The notes beneath the pieces were generated by a model. The model searched no databases. It had not been told where the DNA came from and saw only the letters and a list, made by a program, of their open reading frames with translations. Of a stretch of 64,000 nucleotides of DNA, positions 25,739-36,913 are shown piece after piece. The DNA is from Bolinopsis microptera (lineage: Eukaryota > Ctenophora > Tentaculata > Lobata > Bolinopsidae): positions 14,891,337-14,955,336 of the forward strand of contig NC_087080.1 in the NCBI RefSeq assembly GCF_026151205.1. Direction: 5' to 3'. Both the position numbers and the translations under genes were made by a program. Position 1 is the first letter of the stretch; the number at the start of each line of letters is the position of its first letter.

Positions 25739-26908
25739 CGTTGTAGCCCTGCCGCGCACGAGTGCGCGGCTTCGTCGTTTGTGACTTTCGCCACTTTGTG
25801 CAATTATGGCGGGTGCAAGCTGAAACCAATTTTGATTCACGACGTCAATCCTTCGGTTCCAATTAGAATTAGACCTCTTCAGTAAAACACAGTATTCCAG
25901 TATATTTATTTCTAGTTCCTAGCAGCCAATAATTCAATTTAATTCCCCTTGATGGTTCCAATTAGAATTAGACCTCTTCAGGAAAACACAGTATTCCAGT
26001 ATATTTATTTCTAGTTCCTAGCAGCCAATAATTCAATTTAATTCCCCTTGATGGTTCCAATTAGAATTAGACCTCTTCAGGAAAACACAGTATTCCAGTA
26101 TATTTATTTCTAGTTCCTAGCAGCCAATAATTCAATTTAATTCCCCTTGATGGTTCCAATTAGAATTAGACCTCTTCAGGAAAACACAGTATTCCAGTAT
26201 ATTTATTTCTAGTTCCTAGCAGCCAATAATTCAATTTAATTCCCCTTGATGGTTCCAATTAGAATTAGACCTCTTCAGGAAAACACAGTATTCCAGTATA
26301 TTTATTTCTAGTTCCTAGCAGCCAATAATTCAATTTAATTCCCCTTGATGGTTCCAATTAGAATTAGACCTCTTCAGGAAAACACAGTATTCCAGTATAT
26401 TTATTTCTAGTTCCTAGCAGCCAATAATTCAATTTAATTCCCCTTGATGGTTCCAATTAGAATTAGACCTCTTCAGGAAAACACAGTATTCCAGTATATT
26501 TATTTCTAGTTCCTAGCAGCCAATAATTCAATTTAATTCCCCTTGATGGTTCCAATTAGAATTAGACCTCTTCAGTAAAACACAGTATTCCAGTATATTT
26601 ATTTCTAGTTCCTAGCAGCCAATAATTCAATTTAATTCCCCTTGATGGTTCCAATTAGAATTAGACCTCTTCAGGAAAACACAGTGAATCTCGCCGATCT
26701 ACGGTTACGAGGATAATAATTTGATGCGCGGCGCGGCCCAGTAATGCATCGCGCTACAAAAATCTTGTATCACGTTGCGACCCCAACGGTCGTTTCACTA
26801 TGGTGTTTCTCTATGGTCGTTTCACTATGGTGACCCGGCCCTTTATCTTCATTCGTCCTGACGATACAGAAGGAGCCGCGCACTTCGTGCGCGGCGGGTC
26901 ATACAACG
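25739..26908. mobile_element. Hairpin-ended element with central 99-bp tandem repeats
   Basis: The left end has CGTTGTA followed by the hairpin GCCGCGCAC-GA-GTGCGCGGC. The right end carries the inverted match: hairpin GCCGCGCAC-TTC-GTGCGCGGC followed by TACAACG. Between them are about eight near-identical 99-bp repeats. Outside the repeat block lie GCGCGGC-type segments and two copies of GGTCGTTTCACTATGGTG. No ORF. The plan (inverted ends around a core of tandem units) recalls repeat-cored non-autonomous elements such as bivalve pearl elements, but the family is inference. I found no clean target duplication. Confidence 0.65.
25852..26685. repeat. 99-bp tandem repeat, about 8.4 copies
   Basis: The unit starts GGTTCCAATTAGAATTAGAC and includes CTCTTCAGGAAAACACAG, TATTTATTTCTAGTTCC and TTAATTCCCCTTGAT. 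Copies are virtually identical apart from CAGTAAAA against CAGGAAAA, so amplification is recent or homogenised. Confidence 0.95.
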
Positions 26909-27582
26909 TATGACAACAAACAACAAAAACCAATTTTAATCAATGTATTTTTGTTTTTTAACGCTGATTCTGAATCAACCCACATGACACGGATTTAGGA
27001 TTAAAATGCTTTTCTTGCAACTAAATGCAGTATTGCAGTATAATTATGTAAGCGGAAAACTGTTTTGATCACATTGCACATTCCCAGGAAAAGTTACCGG
27101 CCAGCGGGCGCGCCACCAATATGATAGTTTCGATACAGCTGAAGACACCGCGCGTGTCTGTCAAGTAATTAGCCATTACAATTCATGTTTAGATTGCGCG
27201 CGCATAGGAATTCTGTCAAGAATAGTTAAATTTGACCACAAAATACCATAAATGTATTCACAATGCTTGGATAATGATGGTAAAAATTTAATCTTTAAAA
27301 GAATTTTTGAATTTTTAGTTTTCGTTCAACAAAACCGATTTTACAGTTCAAAAGCAGAATTTTCAACTTTTTAATAACAATCCCTTCACGCCGCGCCGAT
27401 ATGTGTTTCTGTACTAATTTGCGCTCTTATTTCGCGTTGGATACTTTTACCTATGCATATGTCATTCTATAATTAGGATTGTTTCTGGGGCTCGCTTGCA
27501 ATATATATATTCAACATTTTCTTTCCTATTTCCGTACATTTTGTATTTTCCTCGTTCGTGGTAATTAGTTTTTATTAGCACA
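26909..27582. other. Upstream region of the 320-codon ORF
   Basis: No gene seen. A TATA-like run (ATATATATATT) lies at about 27501-27511, about 75-80 bp before the ATG at 27583, so a core promoter here is plausible but unproven. Confidence 0.4.
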
Positions 27583-28545
27583 ATGAGCAAACGATCACGT
27601 ACCGAAATAGAAGTTCAATTTCTTAGCGACTGTGTATACTCTGCGTTAGTCAAATCTGGATACTCAAAGCTTCCTTTCTGTAAGTACATTTTGGCACATT
27701 TTGTATTGTCAGAATTTGACGGACGCGTAGAAGACCATGTGAATCAATTTCCCCATTATTTTGGTTACGTTCGTAATTACTTGGATTCGCGAAATTTTCG
27801 TCGAATTATTGGTCAAGCCAAGTGTATCGCCGATAATAAAGAGGTTTTAGATTCTCTTAAGCAGACTTATAGGAGTGATCAAATTCGCATTTCACATGAA
27901 AACAGTAGGCCACAAGTAGAAGGCGTCCCTTGTAGTGTTTGTTTTAATATGTCAAACAATGACGGAGGTGATAATTTGAAAAGTAGATGCAACAAAATTT
28001 TATCCGAATTTGCTAATAACGAGTTAGGTCGTGGAAAGAGTTTTAAGGAAATCCATGAATGCATATGCAGGACTTCCTACGAAATTCTTTCTAGCTACGA
28101 TAAAAGTGTCGAAAATTTCGAAATATCTTTGAGCGAATTAAAAGTGGAATTTGAGCGGTACAAATCGGAACTAACCATCAATGTTGCAAAATTCAATGAT
28201 CATTTAACCGAGGCTAGTGCGCTTATCCACTATGGCAGTGGTCTTTCAGGAAGTCAGGTCGAGAATTTAGACCGTACTATATTTTGCACTGAATTTTCTA
28301 AAACAGACATCGAGCAACATCTGTCTAATCTACCAGATTATCGCCACATTAAGTCATCCGATCCAAATATTGAGCTTGGGGACCTGTTTAATGAATACTG
28401 TTCGCACGTCCTTACGTACCATTTTCTTTTTGGTTGTATTGTCGATATTATGTATTATTTATGTCTACCCAAATTTTTTCAGGGAGTCTACTTAAAGATC
28501 ATGAACATTTTCAACATTCGTCTGAATAAACTGAAGGAACTGTAG
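27583..28545 (+). CDS. Uncharacterised 320-residue protein, single exon
   Basis: I do not recognise a family. The frame is open for 320 codons from an ATG preceded by TTAGCACA, far longer than chance allows in DNA this AT-rich, and composition looks protein-like. The N-terminus is basic (MSKRSR). Residues about 117-120 read CSVC, an isolated CxxC, and HECIC follows at about 158-162, so a small metal-binding patch is possible. About 174-212 is charged and heptad-like (ENFEISLSELKVEFERYKSE), probably a coiled coil. Residues about 276-310 are hydrophobic; TTTTTTCAG at 28475-28483 looks like a 3' splice site, so the tail may be intron read-through. It lies between a repeat-cored element and a MITE, so it may be a transposon gene or an orphan host gene. 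Confidence 0.6.
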   Translation: MSKRSRTEIEVQFLSDCVYSALVKSGYSKLPFCKYILAHFVLSEFDGRVEDHVNQFPHYFGYVRNYLDSRNFRRIIGQAKCIADNKEVLDSLKQTYRSDQIRISHENSRPQVEGVPCSVCFNMSNNDGGDNLKSRCNKILSEFANNELGRGKSFKEIHECICRTSYEILSSYDKSVENFEISLSELKVEFERYKSELTINVAKFNDHLTEASALIHYGSGLSGSQVENLDRTIFCTEFSKTDIEQHLSNLPDYRHIKSSDPNIELGDLFNEYCSHVLTYHFLFGCIVDIMYYLCLPKFFQGVYLKIMNIFNIRLNKLKEL

Positions 28546-28664
28546 CGTAAATATATCTGCAAAGACAGAACATTCTAACTTACTCACCGGATTGGATCGA
28601 GCTGTTTTGAAATGTGAAACAAATGAGTAACCTATAAATATTTGTTTTATTAGAATTGGTTTAA

Positions 28665-28947
28665 CCCCCCAGTTCCATGGCCAGATATTATGCCAAATTA
28701 TTAGACGGAGGTCCATTTCCCGTAGATCATCTCCGGAGATGATTCTCCGGCTCCGTCAACTGTATTAGACGGAGATTAAGCTCTGAGCTCTCCGGGAATT
28801 TCTCGGAGATTAATTCATACAGAATCATACAGAATCAACAAAATTACCGTAGATGGTCTCCGGTCGTGGAACTGCAAACCGGAGAAATATCAGTAGACGA
28901 TCTCCGTCTAATAATTTGGCATAATATCCGGCCGTGGAACTGGGGTG
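28665..28947. mobile_element. PIF/Harbinger-like MITE
   Basis: Inverted ends of about 45 bp share CCCAGTTCCA, then GATATTATGCCAAATTATT, then AGACGGAG. The trinucleotide TAA flanks the element at 28662-28664 and 28948-28950, the TWA duplication typical of PIF/Harbinger. The 283-bp interior is rich in further inverted CTCCGG/CCGGAG motifs and has no coding sequence. Confidence 0.8.
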
Positions 28948-28950
28948 TAA

Positions 28951-31900
28951 GGAATTGCTTTCTTATGATTTAAATTATTTATAGCGTTGTAGGGCCCTGA
29001 AAGTAGATGTTTGGGGCCGTGGGCCATTTACATTACGTAATCATTGCGAAGAGAGAGGCGGTCTTCATATGATGTTTGTTTGTGTAATTTTACGAGCCAG
29101 ATGTTTTGTGTTTGAGTCAAAAGTTCTAAATATTCTGTTACCAGTGCACAGCAAGTTCATCGAGTGTAGTATGAACTTTCAGCACATAAGATAAGAACTA
29201 CTGAGCAGCTGGATAGTTACTCATTCAGATGTGAAATCATTGTACATTTGTTTAATCGAAAGACGCTTTCAATTTTGTTCAAAACAGTGTTCACTTCAAT
29301 TAAAATTAATGGGATCCACTTGATTATCCCAAAGCAACAAAATGGACAGAAAAGACTATAACAGTTTTGGAAACTACTTCGTAATAAGTGCTGCAGGCGA
29401 TCGGCAAAATACGTACTCTTATCTTCACGCGCATTTCCAAATATGGTCATGCATGATGACGTCACACGCATAACAACGGGTTTATTTTGCAAAGTTATTT
29501 TTCTAGCTTGTTGCGCGCAGCATCAAAAACAGTTTTTCTGTAATAACTTTTTAAAATGAGAAGCCCCAATTTTCCTCCTGGGGAGGTAACGTTATTTTTA
29601 CAAGACGAACATTTTGCAAAAAACCGGAAGTCGCTATCTTTTTTACTTCCGAAGTTAGGCCCCTAACGGTTAGGTTTCCTGGGTTTGACGGATGTTACTC
29701 GTCTAAATTTCTTCGAAGTAGCGCGCGCCGCTTACTTCTCGAAATGTTACAATAAAATTGGGCATGCCAGTACTGTCATAAACTGCAACCAACTATTTAA
29801 AAATTAGATAGCTTTTGCTAAAATTTTAAATTTTAAGTCATACAGCAATCTTCTCAATTTTAAAATTAAAGAACAATATTTTACCCTAACTATGATGTAG
29901 TGGCATTTCATACTTAATTAAAATTCATTTTTAAAAGTCAATAGATTATTAGTGACAACAAAATTATAGTTTAAGACATCAATTCTGCGCAGTGTTTCCA
30001 ATATTCGAATTTATGATATGTATTTATTGAATAATTGGTAATAAATTTAACTTTTGTTTTGGCACTTTTAAAAACATCTGTCACGGAAAAAAAATTAAAA
30101 TTTGCCAAAAATCAATTTTTGTGGCATAATTTGGTGGATAATTTTTGGAATGGATGAAACTCCAGAATATGGTAAGCAGTACCCTAACCTTTAGTTTCTG
30201 CTACCTTTTTTCCGATTTAGGGCTAAATCTGGTGGATAAAAATGAACCAGACCAATCCACTTCAGGTGGGATGATGATTAATCACTCTACACTCGACTGT
30301 CAGATCACGTGACTTTTCAAACCCCTTCTCTAGCTGGTCCTGAACGACTATTCGAAACCTTAACCCTGTAATCTGATCCCAACCCTAACCCTAACCCAAT
30401 CCTTAACAATGCTTGAATTTAGGTAAACAACATAGCACTTCCCACCAGTCACGTTGAACGCGATCGCCGAATGATAAAACAATATGGGAACGCACGCGCA
30501 CAGCATTGCGCGCTGATACTCTAAATACTGTGCGCGTTTCGTCCGGAACCTGGGGGAGTTCCCGCTCTAATATATCTGACGACAGTGATCACTCATTATG
30601 AGAATTAATCCCGACCACTTTCCCGGTCGAACCGTACCCAAATCAAACTAATTTATGAACCACGTGTATAGCCAACGTCCTTGCGGTGCTGAGCCGATGT
30701 AAAACTCTTCTGTCTCTTGTTAATATTTTAGTTGTACTGTGCATAAAAGTGTGTAGTGACAAGTGTGTAGTGGTAATGTATATTATTTATTATGACGACG
30801 CGATATTTATAATGCAGAATTAAAAGCTGCTTTCGATATGACTGGTGGTGGGCTCTCTCCGGCGGGACATAGATCTATATAGGGGTTAACGAACAGTGTT
30901 CGTGTCCTTCCACAACCCCCTGTTACCTGTGTTTCTGTCGGGGTAGCCTAATTCATCCGTTAGAATCGCAGAGTTAGCGGAGCTCATGATATCTCGCAAC
31001 GTATGCTGCATGAACGGTGCAAGACTTGCGCCGTTTGTTTCAGCATCCAGTTGCGAGTGCTTGCCCATTGAAAACATGATTAGTGATTGTGGATTTTATT
31101 GATATTACTGATTATTCATCATATTCAGTATTAATGTTATCCATTATTTATTTATTGACATCCTTCAGTCTCCAAAACGAGGTGTGAAGGTAAATTAACT
31201 TTGAGCCTTGTTTTGGCGACTGCTTAATCGATGGGCAATTAGTAGGTATTTGTTTTTTAGCAGTGTTGAACATTGAAACAATTATAAAATGTTTATTTTT
31301 ATCTTATATAACGTACAATATGAATGACATATGCTATAGTGACGTAACATATATAGTGCAAAGAATTAGTAACTTGCAAGATCTGATTTAGTGATAATCG
31401 ACGTTAACATTTTGCAGTTTACAGTTGCACAATCAATTAAACAAATAATCAACCAATTAAACAAACGAAATTTTCCCAATATGCAATTATTATTTTGCTT
31501 CTAAAATTCTCTGATAATTAATAATATATCGTGACATGTAATTGTAAGATAACAAACCTCGCGCGTGCGGCGCTTACATCTGCACCTGAGAATCTCTCAG
31601 CAATGTGTGGCTGTCTGCGCGCGGGCTGTGTATTGTGTATATAGCTGAATTTAAATTTAGATTTATTTGTAAATGTATAATAATATTAAATATGTATTGA
31701 TTGTTTTGTGGTAAATAAAAATTTTGTTTTACTAAAAATTTTGTTTTACTAACTTCCTTATACGGTCATATCACGTGATCGAAACAGTTTTTCGCCAATA
31801 TCTCGTCAGGGGAGCCTTTTAACCCTATGTCATGGGGGTGATTCGGAATCAGCGTCCGAAAATACATCGAATGGAGTTGGTTTCAACTGTCGGGGGCCCT

Positions 31901-32069
31901 TTTAGAACAATCTCGAAGATCGATTGTAGAGTGATTTAGCACGCTCGCTTCAGGTGGCCTTTAAAAATATTTAGTTCCATCTAAACTCCTAAAATATGAT
32001 TGAGCCTTAAAAATAATCGTTATAACTTCACAATTTCATAAGAAGGGCTGCGATTTTTTTAAGGGGCAA
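28951..32069. other. Non-coding stretch, no gene recognised
   Basis: A 91-codon minus-strand frame at 29217-29492 is not supported. A short interstitial telomere-like CCCTAA run lies at about 30382-30406. AAAAATTTTGTTTTACTA is duplicated at about 31725-31750. Isolated TTTGGTGGATA motifs at about 30131 and 30229 belong to the array that becomes dense after 32 kb. Confidence 0.5.
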
Positions 32070-33410
32070 ATTTGGTGGATATATATTTTTACCTTTTTTA
32101 AAGACTGTTATTTGTTAGCTAACATCAATTTAATGGTCTTAAAATGGTGCAAAGGCAATGTTAAATCTATGGCATCAACTATCAAGTACAAGATTCAAGT
32201 TAAAAGGCTATTTTTGGTGGATATCAGTCAATATTAATTAGATAAACACGTAAATGCTACCAAAATATCAATAAATAAGACATCATCATGATTAGAAACA
32301 GTTGAAAAATATGAAATATAGGATGTTGAACATATATGCATAAGGTTGTATGGCATTTTAAGCATTCAGGGCCAATTTGGTGGATAATTAACTCAAAAAT
32401 ATTTGAAATATCGACCTGGATATTTTGATATCCATCAATTTTGGCCTTAAAAGTCGGCTTGAGATTATCACATTTTGTGCTGAACAAGAAAAAGGTCTAA
32501 ACGAACCAATATCAGTGTATGATTTCATAATTGAGCTAATCTAAGGCCAGAAATAGTGGATAAAAAAGTAAATTTAACCGTTTTTAAGCTAATTTCTTAG
32601 GCATTTATCCACCAAAAACGGCCCTAAATGGAGAATGCTTGGAACATTTACTTGAAACTATAGCACTTTTCTACGACCTCAGAGCAATAATTTCCAGCTC
32701 TTTCGACCTAAAGATATAATTATTTGGCGTTGAAAGTGGATCACATACGTTATCAGTCATGAAATCGTTATTTCAATCACTGAGGTACGTTATATTCACA
32801 TTTAATATCCACCAATTTTAACCTTAAAAGTCGTCTTGGACTGAGAATTCTTTTAAACTCACTCAGCAAAGGGGATCTTCTATCTAGAAACAGTGGTAGT
32901 TTCATGATAGAACACATCTATGGCCAAAAATAGTGGATAATAAAGCAAATTTTCCCGTTGGTGTGCTTTTATCCACCAAAAACAGCTCTAAAGGCTGAAA
33001 GGATACAGTTTGTTAAGTTTGTATGAAACTATACCCATTCGTTATGGCCCTAGAGTAATAATTGTAAGCATTTTCAGCTTCTAGACGAGATAATTGGGAT
33101 CTAACAATGGATAACCTGCATTATTGACACAGAATTTGACTTAAAAACAAAATCAATCTCGAAGCTCCAGTATATCCACCAAAAATGGCCTAGAAAGTAA
33201 ATCTTCTATTCTATCATAAACTTGAAACGATTTCCAACCTGATCCAGTAACTGAGTAAACCTGATGAACTTGTTGACCAATATAATTTTTTCAGTTGAAA
33301 ATTGTCGGTATTGAATTTTATTTCATAGTTTTATTATCCACCATATATAGCCTTAAATTTGAAATCTTTCCTTATTTTTGCCTTTTATCATAGAGGCAAA
33401 TCGATTAGGG
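32070..33410. repeat. Decayed tandem array, about 370-bp period (GGTGGATA family)
   Basis: The phrase TATCCACCAATTTTAACC, followed by TTAAAAGTCG, recurs at about 32432, 32805 and, weaker, 33171. A paired motif GGCC-AAAATAGTGGATAA facing TTATCCACCAAAAACGGCC recurs at about 32540-32625 and 32925-32985. Spacing between matching blocks is about 370 bp. The array resumes after the inserted element, with ATATCCACCA at about 37498 and 37631. Copies are strongly diverged. Confidence 0.65.
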
Positions 33411-33415
33411 AAGTT
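33411..33415. repeat. Target site duplication AAGTT, left copy
   Basis: AAGTT immediately precedes GGTCGTTTAGC. The same AAGTT follows GCTAAACGACC at 37432-37436. Confidence 0.75.
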
Positions 33416-33841
33416 GGTCGTTTAGCTCCGGACAGTCTATGCAACGTCTATGCAACGTCCGTGCAACAACAAAAGAACCGTCTATGCAACGTCTATGCAA
33501 CGTCCCTGCACAATGAACACTCTATGCACACTCCCTGCACGGTCAGTCTATGCAACGTCTATGCAACGTCTATGCAACGTCCCTGCACAGTACCATATGA
33601 ACACCGGCTACTAGCCGGCTACTAGCCGGCTAGTAGCCACTTTTGTAATAACAGCTCCTCAACTTCACATTAACAACCGGCTACTAACCGGCACTTGAAA
33701 AGTGGTCACTAGCCGGCTACTAACCGGCTACTAGCCGGCTAGTGACCACAAAGTGGCTACTAACCGGCTACTAAGCGGTCACTAGCCGGCTATTAGCCGA
33801 GCTCTAAAGCAGACCTATTAGTAGCCGGTTCTAAACCGGCT
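33416..33841 (+). repeat. Left terminal inverted repeat, 426 bp
   Basis: Begins GGTCGTTTAGCTCCGGAC. It contains the outer TCTATGCAACG repeats up to about 33590 and the inner CCGGCTACTAG repeats after about 33603, and ends where AAACCGGCT meets CAAGAAAAC. Confidence 0.92.
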
Positions 33842-36800
33842 CAAGAAAACAACAATTTCAAGAAAACAACAATTTTATTTAGTATCAATTAAAGCAGACA
33901 AAAATATATTTCATATATATAACTAGCACGAACTTTAGATCAGATATCTTAGGGGACTTGGAGTAGCAAGAGATTGACTAAAAGATATATAACTTTTACA
34001 AAGATACGTCGAGAAGAATCCAGGGTGATACAGGATCGGAGAGTGCAGACCAAAAGTTTACGCACCCACCTTTGCCTCCTGAGTTCTTGGTTGGGTAGAA
34101 ATTTATGCTAACTTGGTCGTTTATACTCCAAGTCCCTTTCTTAAAAGAAGTAGTATTAACTATGTCTAGAGTTAGCTTCGTTCAATAATAACAATATCAA
34201 TATAATCAATATAATCAATACCAGATAAACCTACCGAATAAATTATTAAATATCAATTAATTCATTCCGATAAAAAATTTTATAAATTTAGATATTTAAC
34301 TTATCTAAAAACATTACAACAAATGTTTAAAAAAGCGCCCAAAATCGATTTGAAAGATTTTCTGTCTATAGTACAATCATGATAGTAATAGTAAGTGTGT
34401 GCCGCTGCAATTAGATTTGATTACTGCAATTTAAAATTGTTTGGAGTCCAAGTATCTTTTAAGTCAGCTGCCTGTGCTTGTATTAATAGTGCTTTGGTTC
34501 TCAGTTTTATCAAGCTAATGGACGTTTCTAAGCAATTGCTTGAAGTTAAAATTTTTTTATGAACAGCGTTCCAAAGCTTGGCTGCATTAAACAAAAAGGT
34601 ATTTGATTTATTTAGGAGAATAACCATTAGACTCGTTGCACGGTTTGAAATGTTGATAGCCTCATAAAGGGAGTATGGGCAGTGGTACTTGATAATCTTA
34701 GAGAATTCTAAAATACAGTGATATTTGTACAAGTTTTGAGCTGTAAGAATTTTTAATCTATTAAAAATGGGTTTTGTATGCTCCTTTTCAAAGTGTTTAT
34801 GGTCTAGTTTTTGCATACCGTATGGTCTAGTACGTGCACATGTTGATTGTTTATCTAAATATGAGTCAAGGTCGCCAAAAAGGATCCTTATACAGTGCTT
34901 CTGTGTGATGAAAAGACTATCATTGGACCGTTCTTTGAGGACAACACCCCAAACACTTATACCATAACTGAGATGTGATTCAAAAAGAGCATTATATATT
35001 TTCAAATATAGTTCAGAAGGTATCGAGTGCCGAATTCTGCAGATTGCACCAGTCATAGATCGCAGTTTTTTACGGATGTAGTGCATGTGGGCAATCCAGT
35101 TTAGCTTACTATCTATAACAACACCTAAGAATTTGGTATCCTTGACTTTAGTAATAACCTTACCATTGATGAATATTGATCTAGATTCATCTAGCAGGAT
35201 AGCAAATGGTCTGGTCCGTGCACAGGTGTCATCATATTCAGAGGCAGGTTTAAAATGTATGTAGCAGCATTTGGACATGTTGATATGAAGTAGATTACAT
35301 TTCATGTAAATCGAGACATGTTTAAGTACTAAGTTGGCTTTTTTGTATGTTGCTTCTCTAGATGGTCCTGATATGAAGATATTAGTGTCATCAGCATAAA
35401 GTACAAATTTCACCTCACTGTCTGAAAAGCAGTTTACTATATCGTTCATATACAATAGGAAGAGTAACGGCCCTAGAATTGACCCTTGTGGTACTCCAAA
35501 TTTCACGTCCATTGTTTCTGATGGTACATCGTTATACATAACATACTGCTTTCTGTTAGTCAAATAGCTTTTTAGTAAGGTAAGTGCTGTGCCCCTAATA
35601 CCGTAGGAATTTAATTTGCATAAAAGAATATCGTGATCAAGGGTGTCGAAGGCTTTGCTCAAGTCAATGAATATCCCTAGGACATGTTTATTGCTTGCCA
35701 GAGACTTAGTAACGGAGTCTATAGATTTGTGTAGAGCATGGGTGGTAGAATGGCCTTTTCTAAATCCAAACTGTGAGTCTGTTAGTACACCTTTAGATGT
35801 GAAGAAATTATAGAGGCGTTTATAAATGACCTTCTCGAAGATCTTTCCAAATAAAGGTAATATTGATACAGGCCGATAATTTTCAATGCATTCCTTATTG
35901 TCTTTCTTGTAAATAGGAATAACTTTACCAGTTTTAAAAATACTTGGGAATGTACCACTTTGTATACATGTGTTGTAAAGCCTAGCCAAGGTACCAGCAA
36001 TGAGCTTGGCCGGTTTTTTTACAACAACAATAGGTATGTCACTCGCCTTACCATTTTGAAAATCTCTGATCACCTCTATAATTTCTTCTTCATTAGTTTC
36101 TTCCAGGTATATGGAGTCAGATACCGAATTAGACATAAACTGAGCAAATGATTCTACTGGTTCCAGAGAAATACTATTGTTTGACAGTACATTTTTATTG
36201 AGATTACTTGCAAGAGATGTAAAATATTCACAGAATTTGTTAGCAATTATTCGTCTGCAAGTAACTCTCTGGCCATCTATAACAAAATCGTCCTTACATC
36301 TAGACAAATTTTTGCCACGGAGTTCATTTATAATTTCCCAAGTCTTTTTTGAGTTCATGCTGTACTTTTCGAATTTTTGAGTATAGCACATAGCCTTTGC
36401 CATCTTTATTGAGCTCTTGAGAAACTTGTCGAATTCCTTGTAGTAGATGTGCTTGTTTGGATCCCCATCAGGTAGTTTTAATGTACAAGTCTTCTTCCAT
36501 TCGAAATACAACCTAGCTTTCTTGTCGATGGAGTTAATGAGGCCCTGGGTGATCCAAGGGTTGGTTATGCTGTTACGTTTAGTGGTTCTAGGAGTTAGAA
36601 GTTTGCAAGACAAATCTATCTTTTCTTGAAATAACTGCACGAAAGAGTCAAATGTGTTACAGCTGTGGTGGAACCTATCTATATCGTTTTCTATTTCAAG
36701 ACAGAGCTTCTCTAAGTTAGCATTACTATAGTCGTAGTGTATAGTAATTTTGTCTGATGAATCAGGTGTTGGCACAGAGTCAGGGGAAAGTTCAATAAGA

Positions 36801-36913
36801 GTGAATATAGGGTGATGGTGGGAGATCTTGTCAGATATCACACCAGAAATAAGGGATTGATCTACGACATTGGTATGGATATTGTCAATACAGGTCCTGG
36901 AACAGCCAGGCAT
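33842..36913 (-). mobile_element. 5'-truncated non-LTR retrotransposon (Jockey/CR1-like superfamily)
   Basis: The minus-strand ORF starts inside the last part of an endonuclease domain and continues through a full RT to a stop at 34421. About 580 bp of AT-rich 3' region follows, including short TATTGATTATATTGATTA-like repeats and a duplicated 16-base TTGTTTTCTTGA-containing unit at the edge of the left TIR. Loss of the 5' end with a preserved 3' end is the usual result of incomplete target-primed reverse transcription. No poly-A tail or separate target duplication is obvious. Confidence 0.75.
34421..36913 (-). CDS. Non-LTR retrotransposon reverse transcriptase, N-terminally truncated
   Basis: 830 codons from the first ATG at 36913; the frame stays open about 11 codons further into the CCGGCTA repeats, so the true start is lost. 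Residues about 3-40 (CIDNIHTN, ISHHHPIF) are the end of an APE-type endonuclease, most of which is missing. The RT core is complete: ENYRPVSILPLFGKIFEK (about 344), FIDLSKAFDTLDH (about 415), VPQGSILGPLLF (about 474) and the catalytic YADD (about 506-509). A thumb and C-terminal region typical of Jockey/CR1-like elements follows. No internal stop or frameshift. It would copy retroelement RNA into DNA at the target site, but without the endonuclease it is probably not autonomous. The short phrase TCARTRP occurs twice in the C-terminal third. Confidence 0.9.
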   Translation of the reverse strand: MPGCSRTCIDNIHTNVVDQSLISGVISDKISHHHPIFTLIELSPDSVPTPDSSDKITIHYDYSNANLEKLCLEIENDIDRFHHSCNTFDSFVQLFQEKIDLSCKLLTPRTTKRNSITNPWITQGLINSIDKKARLYFEWKKTCTLKLPDGDPNKHIYYKEFDKFLKSSIKMAKAMCYTQKFEKYSMNSKKTWEIINELRGKNLSRCKDDFVIDGQRVTCRRIIANKFCEYFTSLASNLNKNVLSNNSISLEPVESFAQFMSNSVSDSIYLEETNEEEIIEVIRDFQNGKASDIPIVVVKKPAKLIAGTLARLYNTCIQSGTFPSIFKTGKVIPIYKKDNKECIENYRPVSILPLFGKIFEKVIYKRLYNFFTSKGVLTDSQFGFRKGHSTTHALHKSIDSVTKSLASNKHVLGIFIDLSKAFDTLDHDILLCKLNSYGIRGTALTLLKSYLTNRKQYVMYNDVPSETMDVKFGVPQGSILGPLLFLLYMNDIVNCFSDSEVKFVLYADDTNIFISGPSREATYKKANLVLKHVSIYMKCNLLHINMSKCCYIHFKPASEYDDTCARTRPFAILLDESRSIFINGKVITKVKDTKFLGVVIDSKLNWIAHMHYIRKKLRSMTGAICRIRHSIPSELYLKIYNALFESHLSYGISVWGVVLKERSNDSLFITQKHCIRILFGDLDSYLDKQSTCARTRPYGMQKLDHKHFEKEHTKPIFNRLKILTAQNLYKYHCILEFSKIIKYHCPYSLYEAINISNRATSLMVILLNKSNTFLFNAAKLWNAVHKKILTSSNCLETSISLIKLRTKALLIQAQAADLKDTWTPNNFKLQ

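Noticed and set aside
30380-30408. CCCTAA repeats as a telomere
   Set aside because: Only about three imperfect units in the middle of ordinary sequence; at most a tiny interstitial tract.
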